Shown here piece by piece: positions 17,401-24,848 of a stretch of 64,000 nt of DNA; position 1 is the first letter of the stretch, and the number at the start of each line of letters is the position of its first letter. The DNA lies in NCBI RefSeq assembly GCF_916618955.1, contig NZ_OU745390.1, positions 1,054,001 to 1,118,000 of the forward strand, read 5' to 3'. Under the pieces are notes generated by a model. It was not told the origin of the DNA. It searched no databases and saw nothing but the letters and a program-made list of their open reading frames with translations. Origin of the DNA: Pseudomonas sp. Marseille-Q3773. Lineage in GTDB: Bacteria; Pseudomonadota; Gammaproteobacteria; Pseudomonadales; Pseudomonadaceae. The translations under genes were made by a program, and so were the position numbers.

Positions 17401-20109
17401 GCCCTGAACTACAGCTTCGCTTCGACCGCAGAAGGCTGGTCAGGAACCCGCTGCAGCCTGGCAGTGGAGAATGGGCGTCTGATCGTCACCAACACTGACA
17501 TCAGCGCCTACCTCAACAGCCCGGTTGTGTCGATCAACGGGCGCGATCATGACCGCGTTCGCTGCAGGATCACTCGCCGAGCCGGTACCGGCTGGAACGG
17601 GCAGATCACTTACGTGACAGCAAACCACGCCTCGAGCACGTCGTACCGGAAAGTCATTCCGGACCCGGGCCTAGCGGTCGGTCAGAGCATGGTGTTGGAG
17701 TGGGACATGTCGCAGCTGTCTGCTGGCGGTTCCGACTGGTCGGACAGCATGATCACCAGGTTTTACCTGTGGCTTAGCGCGTCGGCTGGTGATGTGTTCG
17801 AAATCGACTGGATCGCTGTGGGCCAGATCGCGCCCTCGGCGTCCGTGGCCTCCGTTGTGGAGGAGCGCACCGCCCGGATCAGTGGTGATGAGGCGAACGC
17901 TTCGGCCATCATGGGCGTAAGCAGCAGCTTGCAGACCACAAACGGAAACGTGACGGCTGCGCAGCAGGCTGCCCAAGCGGCATCCGACAAGGCCGGCGGC
18001 AAAGGGGAGGTGATCTACAGCAGCACCGAGCCGGCAACGGATAAGCGCCTGGCGCAGAACCTGTGGATCGATACCACGGGGGCGGCGAATACGCCGAGGC
18101 GCTGGACTGGGTCCGCCTGGGTTGCGGTTACCGACAAGGTGGCCACCGATGCGGCAGCAGCCGCGGCCAGCGCACTTGCTCAAGTGGCGGCCAAGGCTGA
18201 CGCCTCAGCGCTGCAGGCGTTGCAAACCGCAGTCACCAATCAAGGCAACACGCTGACCGCCCAAGGCACCTCGCTCACTCAGATCAAGGCGTCCATCGGT
18301 CAACAACCTGACAACCTGATCCTGCGTGGCAGTTTCGAGGATGGCCTGACTGACCCTTGGACCGGTGATGCCCGGATAACCAACGTCTCGGCGCATCCCT
18401 CCGCCGGTAAAGGCGTGTCGTTCTATACGAACAGCTTCTGCGGGGCGGCAGCAAACGTATTGACTGCTGGCGGCGAGCAGTTCGACCTGTCGGCAGATAT
18501 CTGGCCGGGCTACATGACTGCTGGCCAAACTGCCCGACTGCAGATGCAGTTCTTTGACAAGGCCGGGACCAACCTGGGCTATTTCAACGCATTCTCGGTA
18601 GTGGCTGCGGCGACAGGATTCAAGTCTTACGCTGGGCGCATTACTGCGCCGGCGGGAGCCGTATCGGCGCGATTTTTAACCCGTACTGAACCGGCGGACG
18701 GCACTGGGCGCTCGCTGTGGTGCAACATCGTCGCGCGCCGCGTCACCGCTGCCGATACAGCGAACGCGGATGCCATCAGCACCCTCGGCGCGAGTGTCAC
18801 CCAGCAAGGCAACACGCTGACCAGCCAGGGCCAGGCTCTGACGCAACTGCAAAGCAGCGTGGGAGGAATTGGGGGGAACGGCGCCAATCTGCTCGACAGT
18901 GCCTACAGCTGGCTGACTTCGGCCGCGTTGCCAGTCACTGGGGGCGCGTTGTTGACCAAGACTGGGGTGGCGGTGCCCGAGGCTGACTCCGGGTTCGGCT
19001 ACTCTCTGGAGGCAGACACCGACAGCCTGTTTTCGTACATCGTGTTAGCTCCGACCAACAATCCGGCGGCCTTCAACATCCGGGTTGAACCTGGAGTTTA
19101 CCTCGTGTCGATGTATGTGAAAGGCGGCACGTCCGGCTCAATGATGGTCAACCTGTACAACGGAGTGACCTCTCGATCGGCGACCCAGCTGTATACCACC
19201 GAGCGTACGCGCATCACGTTCCCAATCACCATCACGGAAAGCGGCAAGGTCGGTCTACTGATCTACCCGAACCGGCATGCAGCGCCAAGCGCCTCGATGG
19301 TGGTGGACTCGATCATGGTCGAAAAGCGGGTCGGAGAGAGCAACACCCCGTCACCGTTTGTCGCTGGGCCTAGCGCCCGGGCGGTAACCGCTCAGGCTAC
19401 TGCGATCAGCCAGATGGACACGGTTGTGAAGCAGCAGGGCACGGCAATCACCGCGCAGGCCAGTCGCCTGGATGGGCTGTATGTCCAGGTGAACCCGGAA
19501 ATGGAGGGTGATGCGTCCGGCCTGGCCGGCGCTACGGGCAGCCTGGTCGGCGTCTGGTCGGAGCAATCGGTACGGATTGAGGAAGGCATTGCGACAGCCA
19601 AGCGCCTCGATGCGGTGCAGTCCCAGGTGGGTGATGTGAGCGCCGCCGTGCAGTTCATGAGCGAAACGGTTGCCGGCGTTGATGGCCGGGTATCGGCCAT
19701 TTCATCGTGGAAGACGCAAACCAACGCCAATGGCCGACTGGTACAAACCGGCATCGTCCAGGGTAGCAATGGCGAGGTGAGCGAAATCTTGATGATGGCG
19801 CAACGGGTGGCCTTTATCGACGGCGTAGACGGCAACGTGGTGCCTGGATTCGTGATGGAAAACGGCCAGGTGGTGATGAATACCGCGCTGATCAGCAAGG
19901 CATTCGTGCAGGAGTTGGTGGCCGGCCTGACGATCAGGTCAGAAGCCTTGAACGCCCAGGGTCTGCCGCTGCTGGAAATCAACTTCAAGGCGGGTACGTT
20001 CATCTTGCGCGGGCAGGACGCATCCGGTTCAACGCTGCTGAATAACGGTGGCTTCTATGTCTACGACGCCAACGGTGTTGAGCGGACCGCGATTGGCCGC
20101 CTCAGCTAA
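14437..20109 (+). CDS. Tail tip / host specificity protein J
   Basis: From ATG 14437 the protein has 1890 residues. It matches lambda gpJ, which forms the central tail tip and binds the host receptor. The N-terminal 700 residues carry the conserved tip domains (GKGGGSKPKTPVEAPDSLQS start, KILLALGEGEFDG, VWDGTFKQAWTNNPAFVTYG, and later WALLSNSQDRTVTFK). Fibronectin-III-like parts lie around 625-820. Then follow coiled-coil repeats (about 850-980, with ARTNADTALGQRIDTV twice), two jelly-roll-like inserts (about 985-1130 and 1290-1430), Gly-rich spacers with NTLTAQGTSLTQ and NTLTSQGQALTQ, a third insert, and a C-terminal DUF1983-like domain. It is longer than lambda J (1132), mainly through the C-terminal half. 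Confidence 0.93.
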   Translation: MGPTDHLDITGGKGGGSKPKTPVEAPDSLQSTNIAKILLALGEGEFDGTPTDRDIYLDNTPIMDASGNVNFPGVKWEWRPGSVEQDYIQGIPSVESETTVNVELRSDNPFTRALSNIQLSAVRVRMSWPRLAQQDSSGNTNGYRIEYAIDIATDGGAYVEAHLGAVDGKTTNGYQRSVRVNLPAATSGWMMRVRRITPNANSGTVADTMTIAGYTEIIDEKLRYPNTALLYIEFDAQQFQNIPAVTVKCKAKRWPVPSNYDPVTRTYTGVWDGTFKQAWTNNPAFVTYGLCVENRFGLGKRIKSWMVDKWEMYRIAQYCDQLVSDGRGGQEPRYLCDMNLQGRAEAWTLLRDLSAIYRGMVYWAHGSLFMQADMPRAQDIDYVFTRANVIDGEFVYGGAERNTHYSRALVSYDNPANNYDTDVIPVTDLALQRRYRDRPVEISAIGCTRASEAQRRGKWALLSNSQDRTVTFKTGMEGRIPLPGFVIPVADELVAGRPNGGRISAAAGRVVTLDRDTPIKAGDRLILNLPNGTAQARTVQSVSGRSVTVTTAYSVEPEPELQWAIDYEDLAVQLFRVLKTTRTQEGEYEITALEFNPSKFAAIDTGAKLDERPISIIPVTTVQPPASVTLTSAYAVEQGIGVNTMTIAWPAVQGAIAYDVEWRKDNGNWVRIQRTGATSVDVVGIYAGAYLARVRAVSSFDITSIWRDSTLTQLKGKEGLPPAVAFLSTTPLVYGTRLSWGFPAGAEDTERTEIWQSATTSRNDATKLGDFAYPQAEHEIHGLAAGVSFFYWARLVDRSGNVGPWYPTGVGVNGQASSDQSEYEEYFKDKITNGALYPELREEIELISGPPTLEGSVAQRVAAEATARTQAIEAEAAARAQGLLAEAQARGTAITSEAQTRQSADAALGQRIDTVTASAGGNAAAIQSEITARTNADTALGQRIDTVAASSAANSSAISNETTARTNADAALASQIATIRAESGGFDTALNYSFASTAEGWSGTRCSLAVENGRLIVTNTDISAYLNSPVVSINGRDHDRVRCRITRRAGTGWNGQITYVTANHASSTSYRKVIPDPGLAVGQSMVLEWDMSQLSAGGSDWSDSMITRFYLWLSASAGDVFEIDWIAVGQIAPSASVASVVEERTARISGDEANASAIMGVSSSLQTTNGNVTAAQQAAQAASDKAGGKGEVIYSSTEPATDKRLAQNLWIDTTGAANTPRRWTGSAWVAVTDKVATDAAAAAASALAQVAAKADASALQALQTAVTNQGNTLTAQGTSLTQIKASIGQQPDNLILRGSFEDGLTDPWTGDARITNVSAHPSAGKGVSFYTNSFCGAAANVLTAGGEQFDLSADIWPGYMTAGQTARLQMQFFDKAGTNLGYFNAFSVVAAATGFKSYAGRITAPAGAVSARFLTRTEPADGTGRSLWCNIVARRVTAADTANADAISTLGASVTQQGNTLTSQGQALTQLQSSVGGIGGNGANLLDSAYSWLTSAALPVTGGALLTKTGVAVPEADSGFGYSLEADTDSLFSYIVLAPTNNPAAFNIRVEPGVYLVSMYVKGGTSGSMMVNLYNGVTSRSATQLYTTERTRITFPITITESGKVGLLIYPNRHAAPSASMVVDSIMVEKRVGESNTPSPFVAGPSARAVTAQATAISQMDTVVKQQGTAITAQASRLDGLYVQVNPEMEGDASGLAGATGSLVGVWSEQSVRIEEGIATAKRLDAVQSQVGDVSAAVQFMSETVAGVDGRVSAISSWKTQTNANGRLVQTGIVQGSNGEVSEILMMAQRVAFIDGVDGNVVPGFVMENGQVVMNTALISKAFVQELVAGLTIRSEALNAQGLPLLEINFKAGTFILRGQDASGSTLLNNGGFYVYDANGVERTAIGRLS

Positions 20110-20118
20110 GGAGTATGC

Positions 20119-20517
20119 ATGGCGCAATATGGCATCCGAGTATCTAACTCGAATGGTGTTGAAGTGTTCGGCATGGGTGATTTCACCCTGCAGAAAATGG
20201 CATCCATGATATTGCCCGGGCGGCCGCGCACGTATGGGGATGGGGTCAGGCGCGATTATATCCTCATGGATGTGCCCGGCTATGACCCCGCCACTTGCTT
20301 TGTAATGATTACACCACGGGCTTATGCAGGTTATGCCCAGCCAGGCTACCCCGACAACTGGGGTTATTTGCCGACGTACAAAAACCTAGGAGGCACCCTT
20401 ATAGGGATTTACACCTATGTCAATTACCGACAGCCGACCAACGTGGGGAGTAACTACCGCGATAAATGGGTGGAGCACACTGTCGAGTGTGTGGTTGAAG
20501 CGGTGAGGGCCATTTAA
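20119..20517 (+). CDS. Tail-associated protein, unknown
   Basis: The 132-residue frame starts ten bases after J behind AAGGAGTATGC, a good ribosome binding site. It begins MAQYGIRVSNSNGVEVFGMGD, a start typical of small phage tail proteins near the fibre genes, and is rich in Gly and Tyr. No catalytic motif is seen. Its stop overlaps the next start, so the two are probably translated together. Receptor binding or tail decoration is a guess from position. Confidence 0.7.
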   Translation: MAQYGIRVSNSNGVEVFGMGDFTLQKMASMILPGRPRTYGDGVRRDYILMDVPGYDPATCFVMITPRAYAGYAQPGYPDNWGYLPTYKNLGGTLIGIYTYVNYRQPTNVGSNYRDKWVEHTVECVVEAVRAI

Positions 20518-21248
20518 TGAGCAGTTATGGTTTTTCTGCTAAGAACAACTATGGATCGGTCACCATTAGCAGTGAGCGTAAAGTGTTGGTGTTTTCGGAA
20601 AGGGGAACCCTGAACATTACGTCTCGCTACACCGATCAGGGTGGCTATGGGGAGGCGGTGTTTATCAAGCCGATTCGTACCCAGGAGCCGCCGCAGGTGT
20701 TTATTCGCCATGTCAGCGGCCTGCACCCGAACCTTGGCCTTACCGCCACCATCAAGGGCGGGCCGGGGGCTTGGACAGGCTTTGCCCTAAACTCGGCGGC
20801 ATCCGGCGGCAATACACTGCAGAATTTTCTGATTGAGTATGTGGCCTGCAAGTTTTCCGATACTGCTGAGACTTCGGGCTACGGTATGAATATTCGGGAC
20901 GCGAGTGGTCAGATAGTCTTTTCCACCAAGGATAAGCCGGTGCGATACGGTAAGTTCGCTACTGCATGGGAGCAAACCTATTTTGGTGCCACCCAGTTTA
21001 TTTTTACACCCAACGTGACCATAGAAGCCGACGACTTTATCTGTATTTCGGCCATTGATCGTGGCGTAAATTGGTTTGCGCAAAAGGCGCAGTTTGCCGG
21101 AATGAATATTCTGGCGAATGGGCAACCCAATATGAACATCTATTGCCAGGTCATGACGTCCGGCGGTGATTGGTATTACGACGGCACCGCCGGTACGACA
21201 TTGGGCGTGGCCGTTTGCAAGTTTCCAGAGTCGCGGTACTACAATTAA
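20517..21248 (+). CDS. Tail-associated protein, unknown
   Basis: The 243-residue frame overlaps the preceding stop by one base. It starts MSSYGFSAKNNYGSVTISSE, similar in kind to the start of the gene before it (a short strand with Gly and Asn, then VLVFSERG), so the two may share an N-terminal domain. The chain is rich in Gly, Asn, Tyr and Phe and looks mostly beta. Codon use is more AT-rich than the tail tip genes, as is common for variable fibre genes. No family was recognised; a role in host adsorption is inferred from the position after J. Confidence 0.7.
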   Translation: MSSYGFSAKNNYGSVTISSERKVLVFSERGTLNITSRYTDQGGYGEAVFIKPIRTQEPPQVFIRHVSGLHPNLGLTATIKGGPGAWTGFALNSAASGGNTLQNFLIEYVACKFSDTAETSGYGMNIRDASGQIVFSTKDKPVRYGKFATAWEQTYFGATQFIFTPNVTIEADDFICISAIDRGVNWFAQKAQFAGMNILANGQPNMNIYCQVMTSGGDWYYDGTAGTTLGVAVCKFPESRYYN

Positions 21249-21257
21249 GGGCACAAC

Positions 21258-21782
21258 ATGGCCAAGCAAGTTATTAACCTTGGGGCGGCGCCGAATGGCG
21301 TTGGCGGTGACGACCGTCGCAGCGCCTGGCTCAAAGCCATCGCCAACTTTGACGAACTGTACAGCTGGATTGCCACGGGGTTTCAGAAGGGCAACATTCT
21401 CGGCGCCGTCAGCCAGGCTGGCGGTGTGCCCACAGGCGCGCTGCTGCAGCGCGGCTCCAACGCCAACGGCGAATTTATCCGCCTGGCTGACGGCACCCAG
21501 GTGTGTTGGGGCGTTATTACGGTGCCGAAACAGGCCTTGAACAGCGCCGCCGCCGGCCGGGCCACCATGCCGGTGGCTTTTGCTACAGCGCCGCGCATCC
21601 TCGCCACGGCGCTGGGGTCGATCGGGGCGAGTGGTAACCAAGCCGCGATTGGTGAGCAGGCTTACAACGGCATCTGGTGGAGTGCAACCACCACCCTGGT
21701 TTATGCCGATTCCTGGTCCTATCGCTTCGCTACAGCGTCCGACGTTCAGTATCAATACATTGCCATTGGCAGGTGGTTCTAA
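21258..21782 (+). CDS. Short tail fibre-like protein
   Basis: The 174-residue product begins MAKQVINLGAAPNGVGGDDRR and continues DELYSWI, a common start of Pseudomonas phage tail fibre and neck proteins. A middle part has ALLQRGSNANGEFIRLADGTQVCWG, a pattern found at the base of fibre tip domains, and the end (SYRFATASDVQYQYIAIGRWF) resembles the C-terminal strands of such tips. It precedes the assembly-like gene by a one-base overlap. It is short for a fibre, so it may act as a tip or adaptor. Confidence 0.75.
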   Translation: MAKQVINLGAAPNGVGGDDRRSAWLKAIANFDELYSWIATGFQKGNILGAVSQAGGVPTGALLQRGSNANGEFIRLADGTQVCWGVITVPKQALNSAAAGRATMPVAFATAPRILATALGSIGASGNQAAIGEQAYNGIWWSATTTLVYADSWSYRFATASDVQYQYIAIGRWF

Positions 21783-22387
21783 TGCGTATCCAGTTAAGCC
21801 CAGTGCTGCCGATCGCCCCGGCCTCGCTGACGATCTACAAGCAAGGCGACAGCCTGACCATCAACGGTCTGACCCTGGACTTTTCCGCGCTGCCGGATGG
21901 CGCCACATTGCCGGCCGAGGCGACCGGTTGCCCTTGGGTGATTGCGCCCGTCGAGCGCGTGGATGGCCAGCTGGTGCTGTTGCTGCAGCTGCCCATTCCG
22001 ATCGATGCCAGCCAGGAGGCGCGTTTTCCGCGTGACATTGTGTCGCCGGCTGATGGTCTGGTCGCGCTGCCGATCCCATCCGCCGAACAGTCGGCGCCGG
22101 CACAGGGCTTTGCTGCGATCGACTGGGGTCAGCTGGTGACCGCCGAGCATAAGGCCCAGGCGGCCAATGAGCAGCTGCGGGCGACCGCTGCCGCCGAGAT
22201 TGCCCAGCGCCGGGCGGCGGCCGATGCGGCCATTGCGCCTTTGCAGGATGCCGTTGAGCTGGACGACGCGACCCCGGCCGAAGCCGAGGCCCTGAAAGCC
22301 TGGAAGCGCTACCGCCTGACGCTCAGCCGGCTGCCTGAGCAACCCGGCTACCCCACCACAATCGACTGGCCAGCACCACCGGCCTGA
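21782..22387 (+). CDS. Tail fibre assembly-like protein
   Basis: The start is ATG 21782, overlapping the fibre stop by one base, giving 201 residues. The first 100 residues are beta-like (RIQLSPVLPIAPASLTIYKQG); the second half is a long charged helix (LVTAEHKAQAANEQLRATAAAEIAQR) followed by LKAWKRYRLTLSRLPEQPGY and TTIDWPAPPA, the end pattern of phage tail fibre assembly proteins. It would help fold or attach the fibre encoded just upstream. The terminator-like stem at 22408 follows. Confidence 0.75.
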   Translation: MRIQLSPVLPIAPASLTIYKQGDSLTINGLTLDFSALPDGATLPAEATGCPWVIAPVERVDGQLVLLLQLPIPIDASQEARFPRDIVSPADGLVALPIPSAEQSAPAQGFAAIDWGQLVTAEHKAQAANEQLRATAAAEIAQRRAAADAAIAPLQDAVELDDATPAEAEALKAWKRYRLTLSRLPEQPGYPTTIDWPAPPA

Positions 22388-22407
22388 CTCGCATAGACAC
22401 CCAACTC

Positions 22408-22431
22408 ACCGCCGCCCGGCGGTATTTTTTT
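22408..22431 (+). terminator. Stem-loop with T run after the fibre assembly gene
   Basis: ACCGCC-GCCC-GGCGGT is followed by A and seven T, then the ribosome binding site of the next gene. It is the fourth element of this type in the late region. Confidence 0.75.
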
Positions 22432-22446
22432 GCCCGGAGAAAACCC

Positions 22447-22665
22447 ATGCCGTTCATCGTCATCAACAACAGTAACAACTTCGATCCGATCCACCAGATC
22501 GAGTACGCCACGGAACAGGAAGCGGATGCCGCGGCCCGCAAACTGCTGGAGGAGCAGCCAGCTGCGATCGTCCGCACTGCCCAGGTGCTCAAGCGCTACA
22601 AGGCTCAGGTTACCGTCTCCGTGGAGGAAGCTGCAGGTCAACCAGTACAGGAGGTCACTGAATGA
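22447..22665 (+). CDS. Small phage protein of unknown function
   Basis: The 72-residue frame begins after GCCCGGAGAAAACCC and overlaps the muramidase start by four bases. The sequence starts MPFIVINNSNNFDPIHQIEYA, then a helix AAARKLLEEQPAAIVRTAQV and a tail rich in Val and Glu. There is no membrane segment, so it is not a holin, although it occupies the place where one would be expected. No family was recognised. Confidence 0.65.
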   Translation: MPFIVINNSNNFDPIHQIEYATEQEADAAARKLLEEQPAAIVRTAQVLKRYKAQVTVSVEEAAGQPVQEVTE

Positions 22666-23108
22666 CTACTCCCCGCGGTGTACGCAACAATAACCCCGGC
22701 AACATCGATTTCAACCCACGGAACGCCTGGCAAGGCCAGCTGGGCATAGAGGAGGGCGTGGCCAAGCCGCGCTTCGCCAGGTTCGACCAGGCCGAGAACG
22801 GCATCCGCGCCCTCGGCAAGCTGGTTATCAACTACCGCGGCAAAGACGGCCTGCCTGGAGTGGGCGAGAAGGGAATAGATACCGTGCTGGAAACCATCAG
22901 CCGCTGGGCGCCGAGCAGCGAGAACGACACCCAGGCTTACGCTGCAGCAGTGGCCAAGCGCATCGGTGTGCGACCCACCGACCCGATCAACATCAAGGAC
23001 CCGGCCACGCTGCGCGGCATGGTGCTCGGCATCATCGTGCACGAGAACGGCGGCAACCCGTACCCGGATCAGGTGATTGACGAGGGTGTGCGGAGGGCGC
23101 TGGCGTGA
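22662..23108 (+). CDS. Endolysin-like muramidase (structural protein P5 type)
   Basis: The 148-residue product has the start PRGVRNNNPGNIDFNPRNAW, typical of a lysozyme-like family found in Pseudomonas phages and annotated as structural protein P5 or lytic enzyme. Further matches are FDQAENGIRALGKLVINY, WAPSSENDTQAYAAAVA and a closing helix IIVHENGGNPYPDQVI. It is expected to cut peptidoglycan. No signal peptide is visible, so release to the periplasm would need a holin. It overlaps the Rz-like gene by four bases, forming a lysis cassette. Confidence 0.8.
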   Translation: MTTPRGVRNNNPGNIDFNPRNAWQGQLGIEEGVAKPRFARFDQAENGIRALGKLVINYRGKDGLPGVGEKGIDTVLETISRWAPSSENDTQAYAAAVAKRIGVRPTDPINIKDPATLRGMVLGIIVHENGGNPYPDQVIDEGVRRALA

Positions 23109-23644
23109 TTCGGCTCGGTGCGGTACCTGCCTGGTGCTGGTGGCTGCTCGCCTTGGTACTGGTCGCCGGCAGCCAGCAGTACCGAGTAGTGGTTGCTGAC
23201 GGGGCTGCGGCTGATGCGCGCGCGGAAACTGCGCGGTCCGAGAAGGTCTTGGCCGACTACCGCCTGGAGGTGGCCGAGCGTGACCGGCGCGCCGCTGCCC
23301 AGGCCAGAACCGAAGAACAGCGCCGCCAAGCCGTGGCGGACGAGGAGGGTGAGAGTGCGCGTAAGAAACTGGAACTGGCCCAAGACCGCGCCGATGCTGC
23401 TGAGTCTGCTGCTGGTGGGCTGCGCGGTGAGATCGCCCGACTGCGGGCCGGTCACCGAGCCACCTGCGACACCATCGCTGCCCAGCAGCGCCAAGCAGGA
23501 ACCTCTGCCGTCGTGGTGCTCGGGGGATTGCTTGAAGAAGCTGACCGAATGGCGGGAGACCTCGCGACGGCGCTTGAGCGAAGCCGAATAGCCGGCCTGG
23601 CATGCGAGGCGGTGATCGACGGTTTTGGAAAGTTCTCTCCATAG
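23105..23644 (+). CDS. Inner-membrane spanin subunit (Rz-like, DUF2514)
   Basis: The 179-residue protein starts with a membrane anchor (VPAWCWWLLALVLVAG, residues 8-23) and continues as a long charged coiled coil (about 45-120), the layout of Rz i-spanins; the end part fits DUF2514. It should span the periplasm and join an outer-membrane lipoprotein partner, letting membranes fuse in the last step of lysis. An Rz1-like lipoprotein is encoded inside it in the +1 frame. Confidence 0.88.
   Translation: MIRLGAVPAWCWWLLALVLVAGSQQYRVVVADGAAADARAETARSEKVLADYRLEVAERDRRAAAQARTEEQRRQAVADEEGESARKKLELAQDRADAAESAAGGLRGEIARLRAGHRATCDTIAAQQRQAGTSAVVVLGGLLEEADRMAGDLATALERSRIAGLACEAVIDGFGKFSP
23394..23591 (+). 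CDS. Outer-membrane spanin lipoprotein (Rz1-like), embedded in Rz
   Basis: In the +1 frame of the Rz gene the ATG at 23394 opens a 65-residue protein MLLSLLLVGCAV..., which has a short hydrophobic signal and the lipobox LVGC. The mature chain is Pro-rich (GPVTEPPATPSLPSS) and contains three further Cys. These are the features of Rz1 o-spanins, which are often fully embedded in Rz. An upstream part of this frame back to 23193 has no signal-like start and is a shadow. No strong ribosome binding site is visible, which is common for embedded Rz1. Confidence 0.85.
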   Translation: MLLSLLLVGCAVRSPDCGPVTEPPATPSLPSSAKQEPLPSWCSGDCLKKLTEWRETSRRRLSEAE

Positions 23645-23786
23645 CAAGGAAGCAGGGAAGCAGGGAGGCAGAAAAGCGCCCTAGCCACCTATTGGAACCC
23701 AGAAATTACAGCGGATTGGACCCATGAGCCGAGCCGCGTACGCAATAAAATGCGTCTGTGTTTACGAAAGCGCTTATGGAGTATGT

Positions 23787-24236
23787 ATGACTCGTATGAA
23801 TTGGTTTGAAAAGTCTCCCGGTGCAGCAAAAGCGCTGACCGGGTTACACCAATATGTAACCACCGGAACGAATCTACCTCCGGAGTTGATACATCTGGTC
23901 TTCCTTCGAGTATCACAGATCAATGGTTGCGCGTTCTGCATCGATCTTCACTCTCGCGACTTGATCAAAGGCCGCATGTCAGTTGACAAGGTGCTGCTAG
24001 TCGCGGTTTGGCATGAGGCGGAACACTTATTCTCTGATCTAGAGCGCGCTGCATTGAAGTGGGCAGAAGAGGTGACCAATGTGGGAGAAACCCATGTTTC
24101 GGACGAGGCCTACGCTGCCGCCTCCGCGGTCTTCAACGAGCGAGACTTGGTAGATTTGACTGCCACGATTGCTGCAATGAACGCTTTCAACAGGATGGGG
24201 GTTACGTTCAGACTCAAGCCTGCCGCGAAGGCGTAG
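23787..24236 (+). CDS. Carboxymuconolactone decarboxylase family protein (AhpD-like)
   Basis: From ATG 23787 (GGAG five bases upstream) the product has 149 residues. It has the AhpD/CMD signature: a helix LVFLRVSQINGCAFCIDLHS with the CxxC pair and the His four residues on, then VAVWHEAEHLFSDLERAALKWAEE. Such proteins act as thiol peroxidases or disulfide relays. It lies at the end of the phage late region with its own spacing and is likely a cargo gene. A second member of the family is encoded at 56208-56645 on the minus strand. In-frame sequence upstream to 23724 lacks a good start. Confidence 0.88.
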   Translation: MTRMNWFEKSPGAAKALTGLHQYVTTGTNLPPELIHLVFLRVSQINGCAFCIDLHSRDLIKGRMSVDKVLLVAVWHEAEHLFSDLERAALKWAEEVTNVGETHVSDEAYAAASAVFNERDLVDLTATIAAMNAFNRMGVTFRLKPAAKA

Positions 24237-24373
24237 CTGTCAACCGCCTAACCCTGCTAAGGAAGTCGCCAAGGTGGAGCTCGGTTTTCCGCCTTATCGG
24301 GGTGTGAAGTCAGGGTCAATTGTAGCCGCATCACCTCGATCCACTGAATAGCGGGCACTGGGGCGAAGCGGCC

Positions 24374-24379
24374 TATAAT
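24374..24379 (+). promoter_or_regulatory. Possible -10 box before the tandem small genes
   Basis: A perfect TATAAT lies 29 bases before the GTG at 24408, but no convincing -35 box is seen at 16-18 bases upstream. The rest of 24237-24373 shows nothing recognisable. Confidence 0.35.
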
Positions 24380-24407
24380 GCACTGACTTCCACCAAAGGA
24401 TTAATCC

Positions 24408-24617
24408 GTGAAAAGAACGCTGGAAGGGATGGCGCTCGCTGGTGAGCCCTTGCTACTGAAAGCTCTGGAAGCGGTCCGGGCCCATCGTGATGCGGAAACA
24501 GGTGGCGCGCCGCCTGAAGAGGTCGAGCGCCTACGCCTATTGGCGGATTCGCTATACCAAGCGGTTATCGATTACCAGTTAATCCAAGCAGGTCGGGCAC
24601 CGGCTACCATTCAGTGA
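24408..24617 (+). CDS. Small helical protein, first of a tandem pair
   Basis: The 69-residue frame begins at GTG 24408 behind AAAGGATTAATCC. It shares its second half with the next gene: both have a helix with R/K-H-x4, a G-x-P-x-EEVERLRL block, then a short helix and QAV-x-DYQL, about 45 residues in common. The pattern looks like two antiparallel helices. No function is known to me. Pseudomonas genomes often carry such small genes near SOS loci, and here yedK and umuDC follow. Confidence 0.7.
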   Translation: MKRTLEGMALAGEPLLLKALEAVRAHRDAETGGAPPEEVERLRLLADSLYQAVIDYQLIQAGRAPATIQ

Positions 24618-24641
24618 TGGCCTTCTTAGGATGGAACCCCG

Positions 24642-24848
24642 ATGAAGTGTAAGCCGCCGATCCTTTACCCTGACCATCCCATGTACACCAACGCCGTGGA
24701 CGCTATGAAGCGTTATCACGAGGCCCAGGCTTCGGGTGAGCCGGCGGAAGAGGTGGAGCGTCTGCGGCTAATTGCCGAATCGCAGTTCCAGGCGGTAACC
24801 GACTACCAGCTCAGAGCTCTAGGTCGCCCTGGCGGTTCTGTTCACTGA
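24642..24848 (+). CDS. Small helical protein, second of a tandem pair
   Basis: The 68-residue frame is a paralogue of the gene 24 bases upstream: the segment EEVERLRLIAESQFQAVTDY matches EEVERLRLLADSLYQAVIDY there. The first 20 residues (MKCKPPILYPDHPMYTNAVD) differ. It overlaps the 3' end of the convergent yedK gene by 38 bases. Role unknown. Confidence 0.7.
   Translation: MKCKPPILYPDHPMYTNAVDAMKRYHEAQASGEPAEEVERLRLIAESQFQAVTDYQLRALGRPGGSVH

Noticed and set aside
23645..23690. AAGCAGGGA repeats after Rz
   Set aside because: Short and few; probably chance or slippage, without regulatory form.
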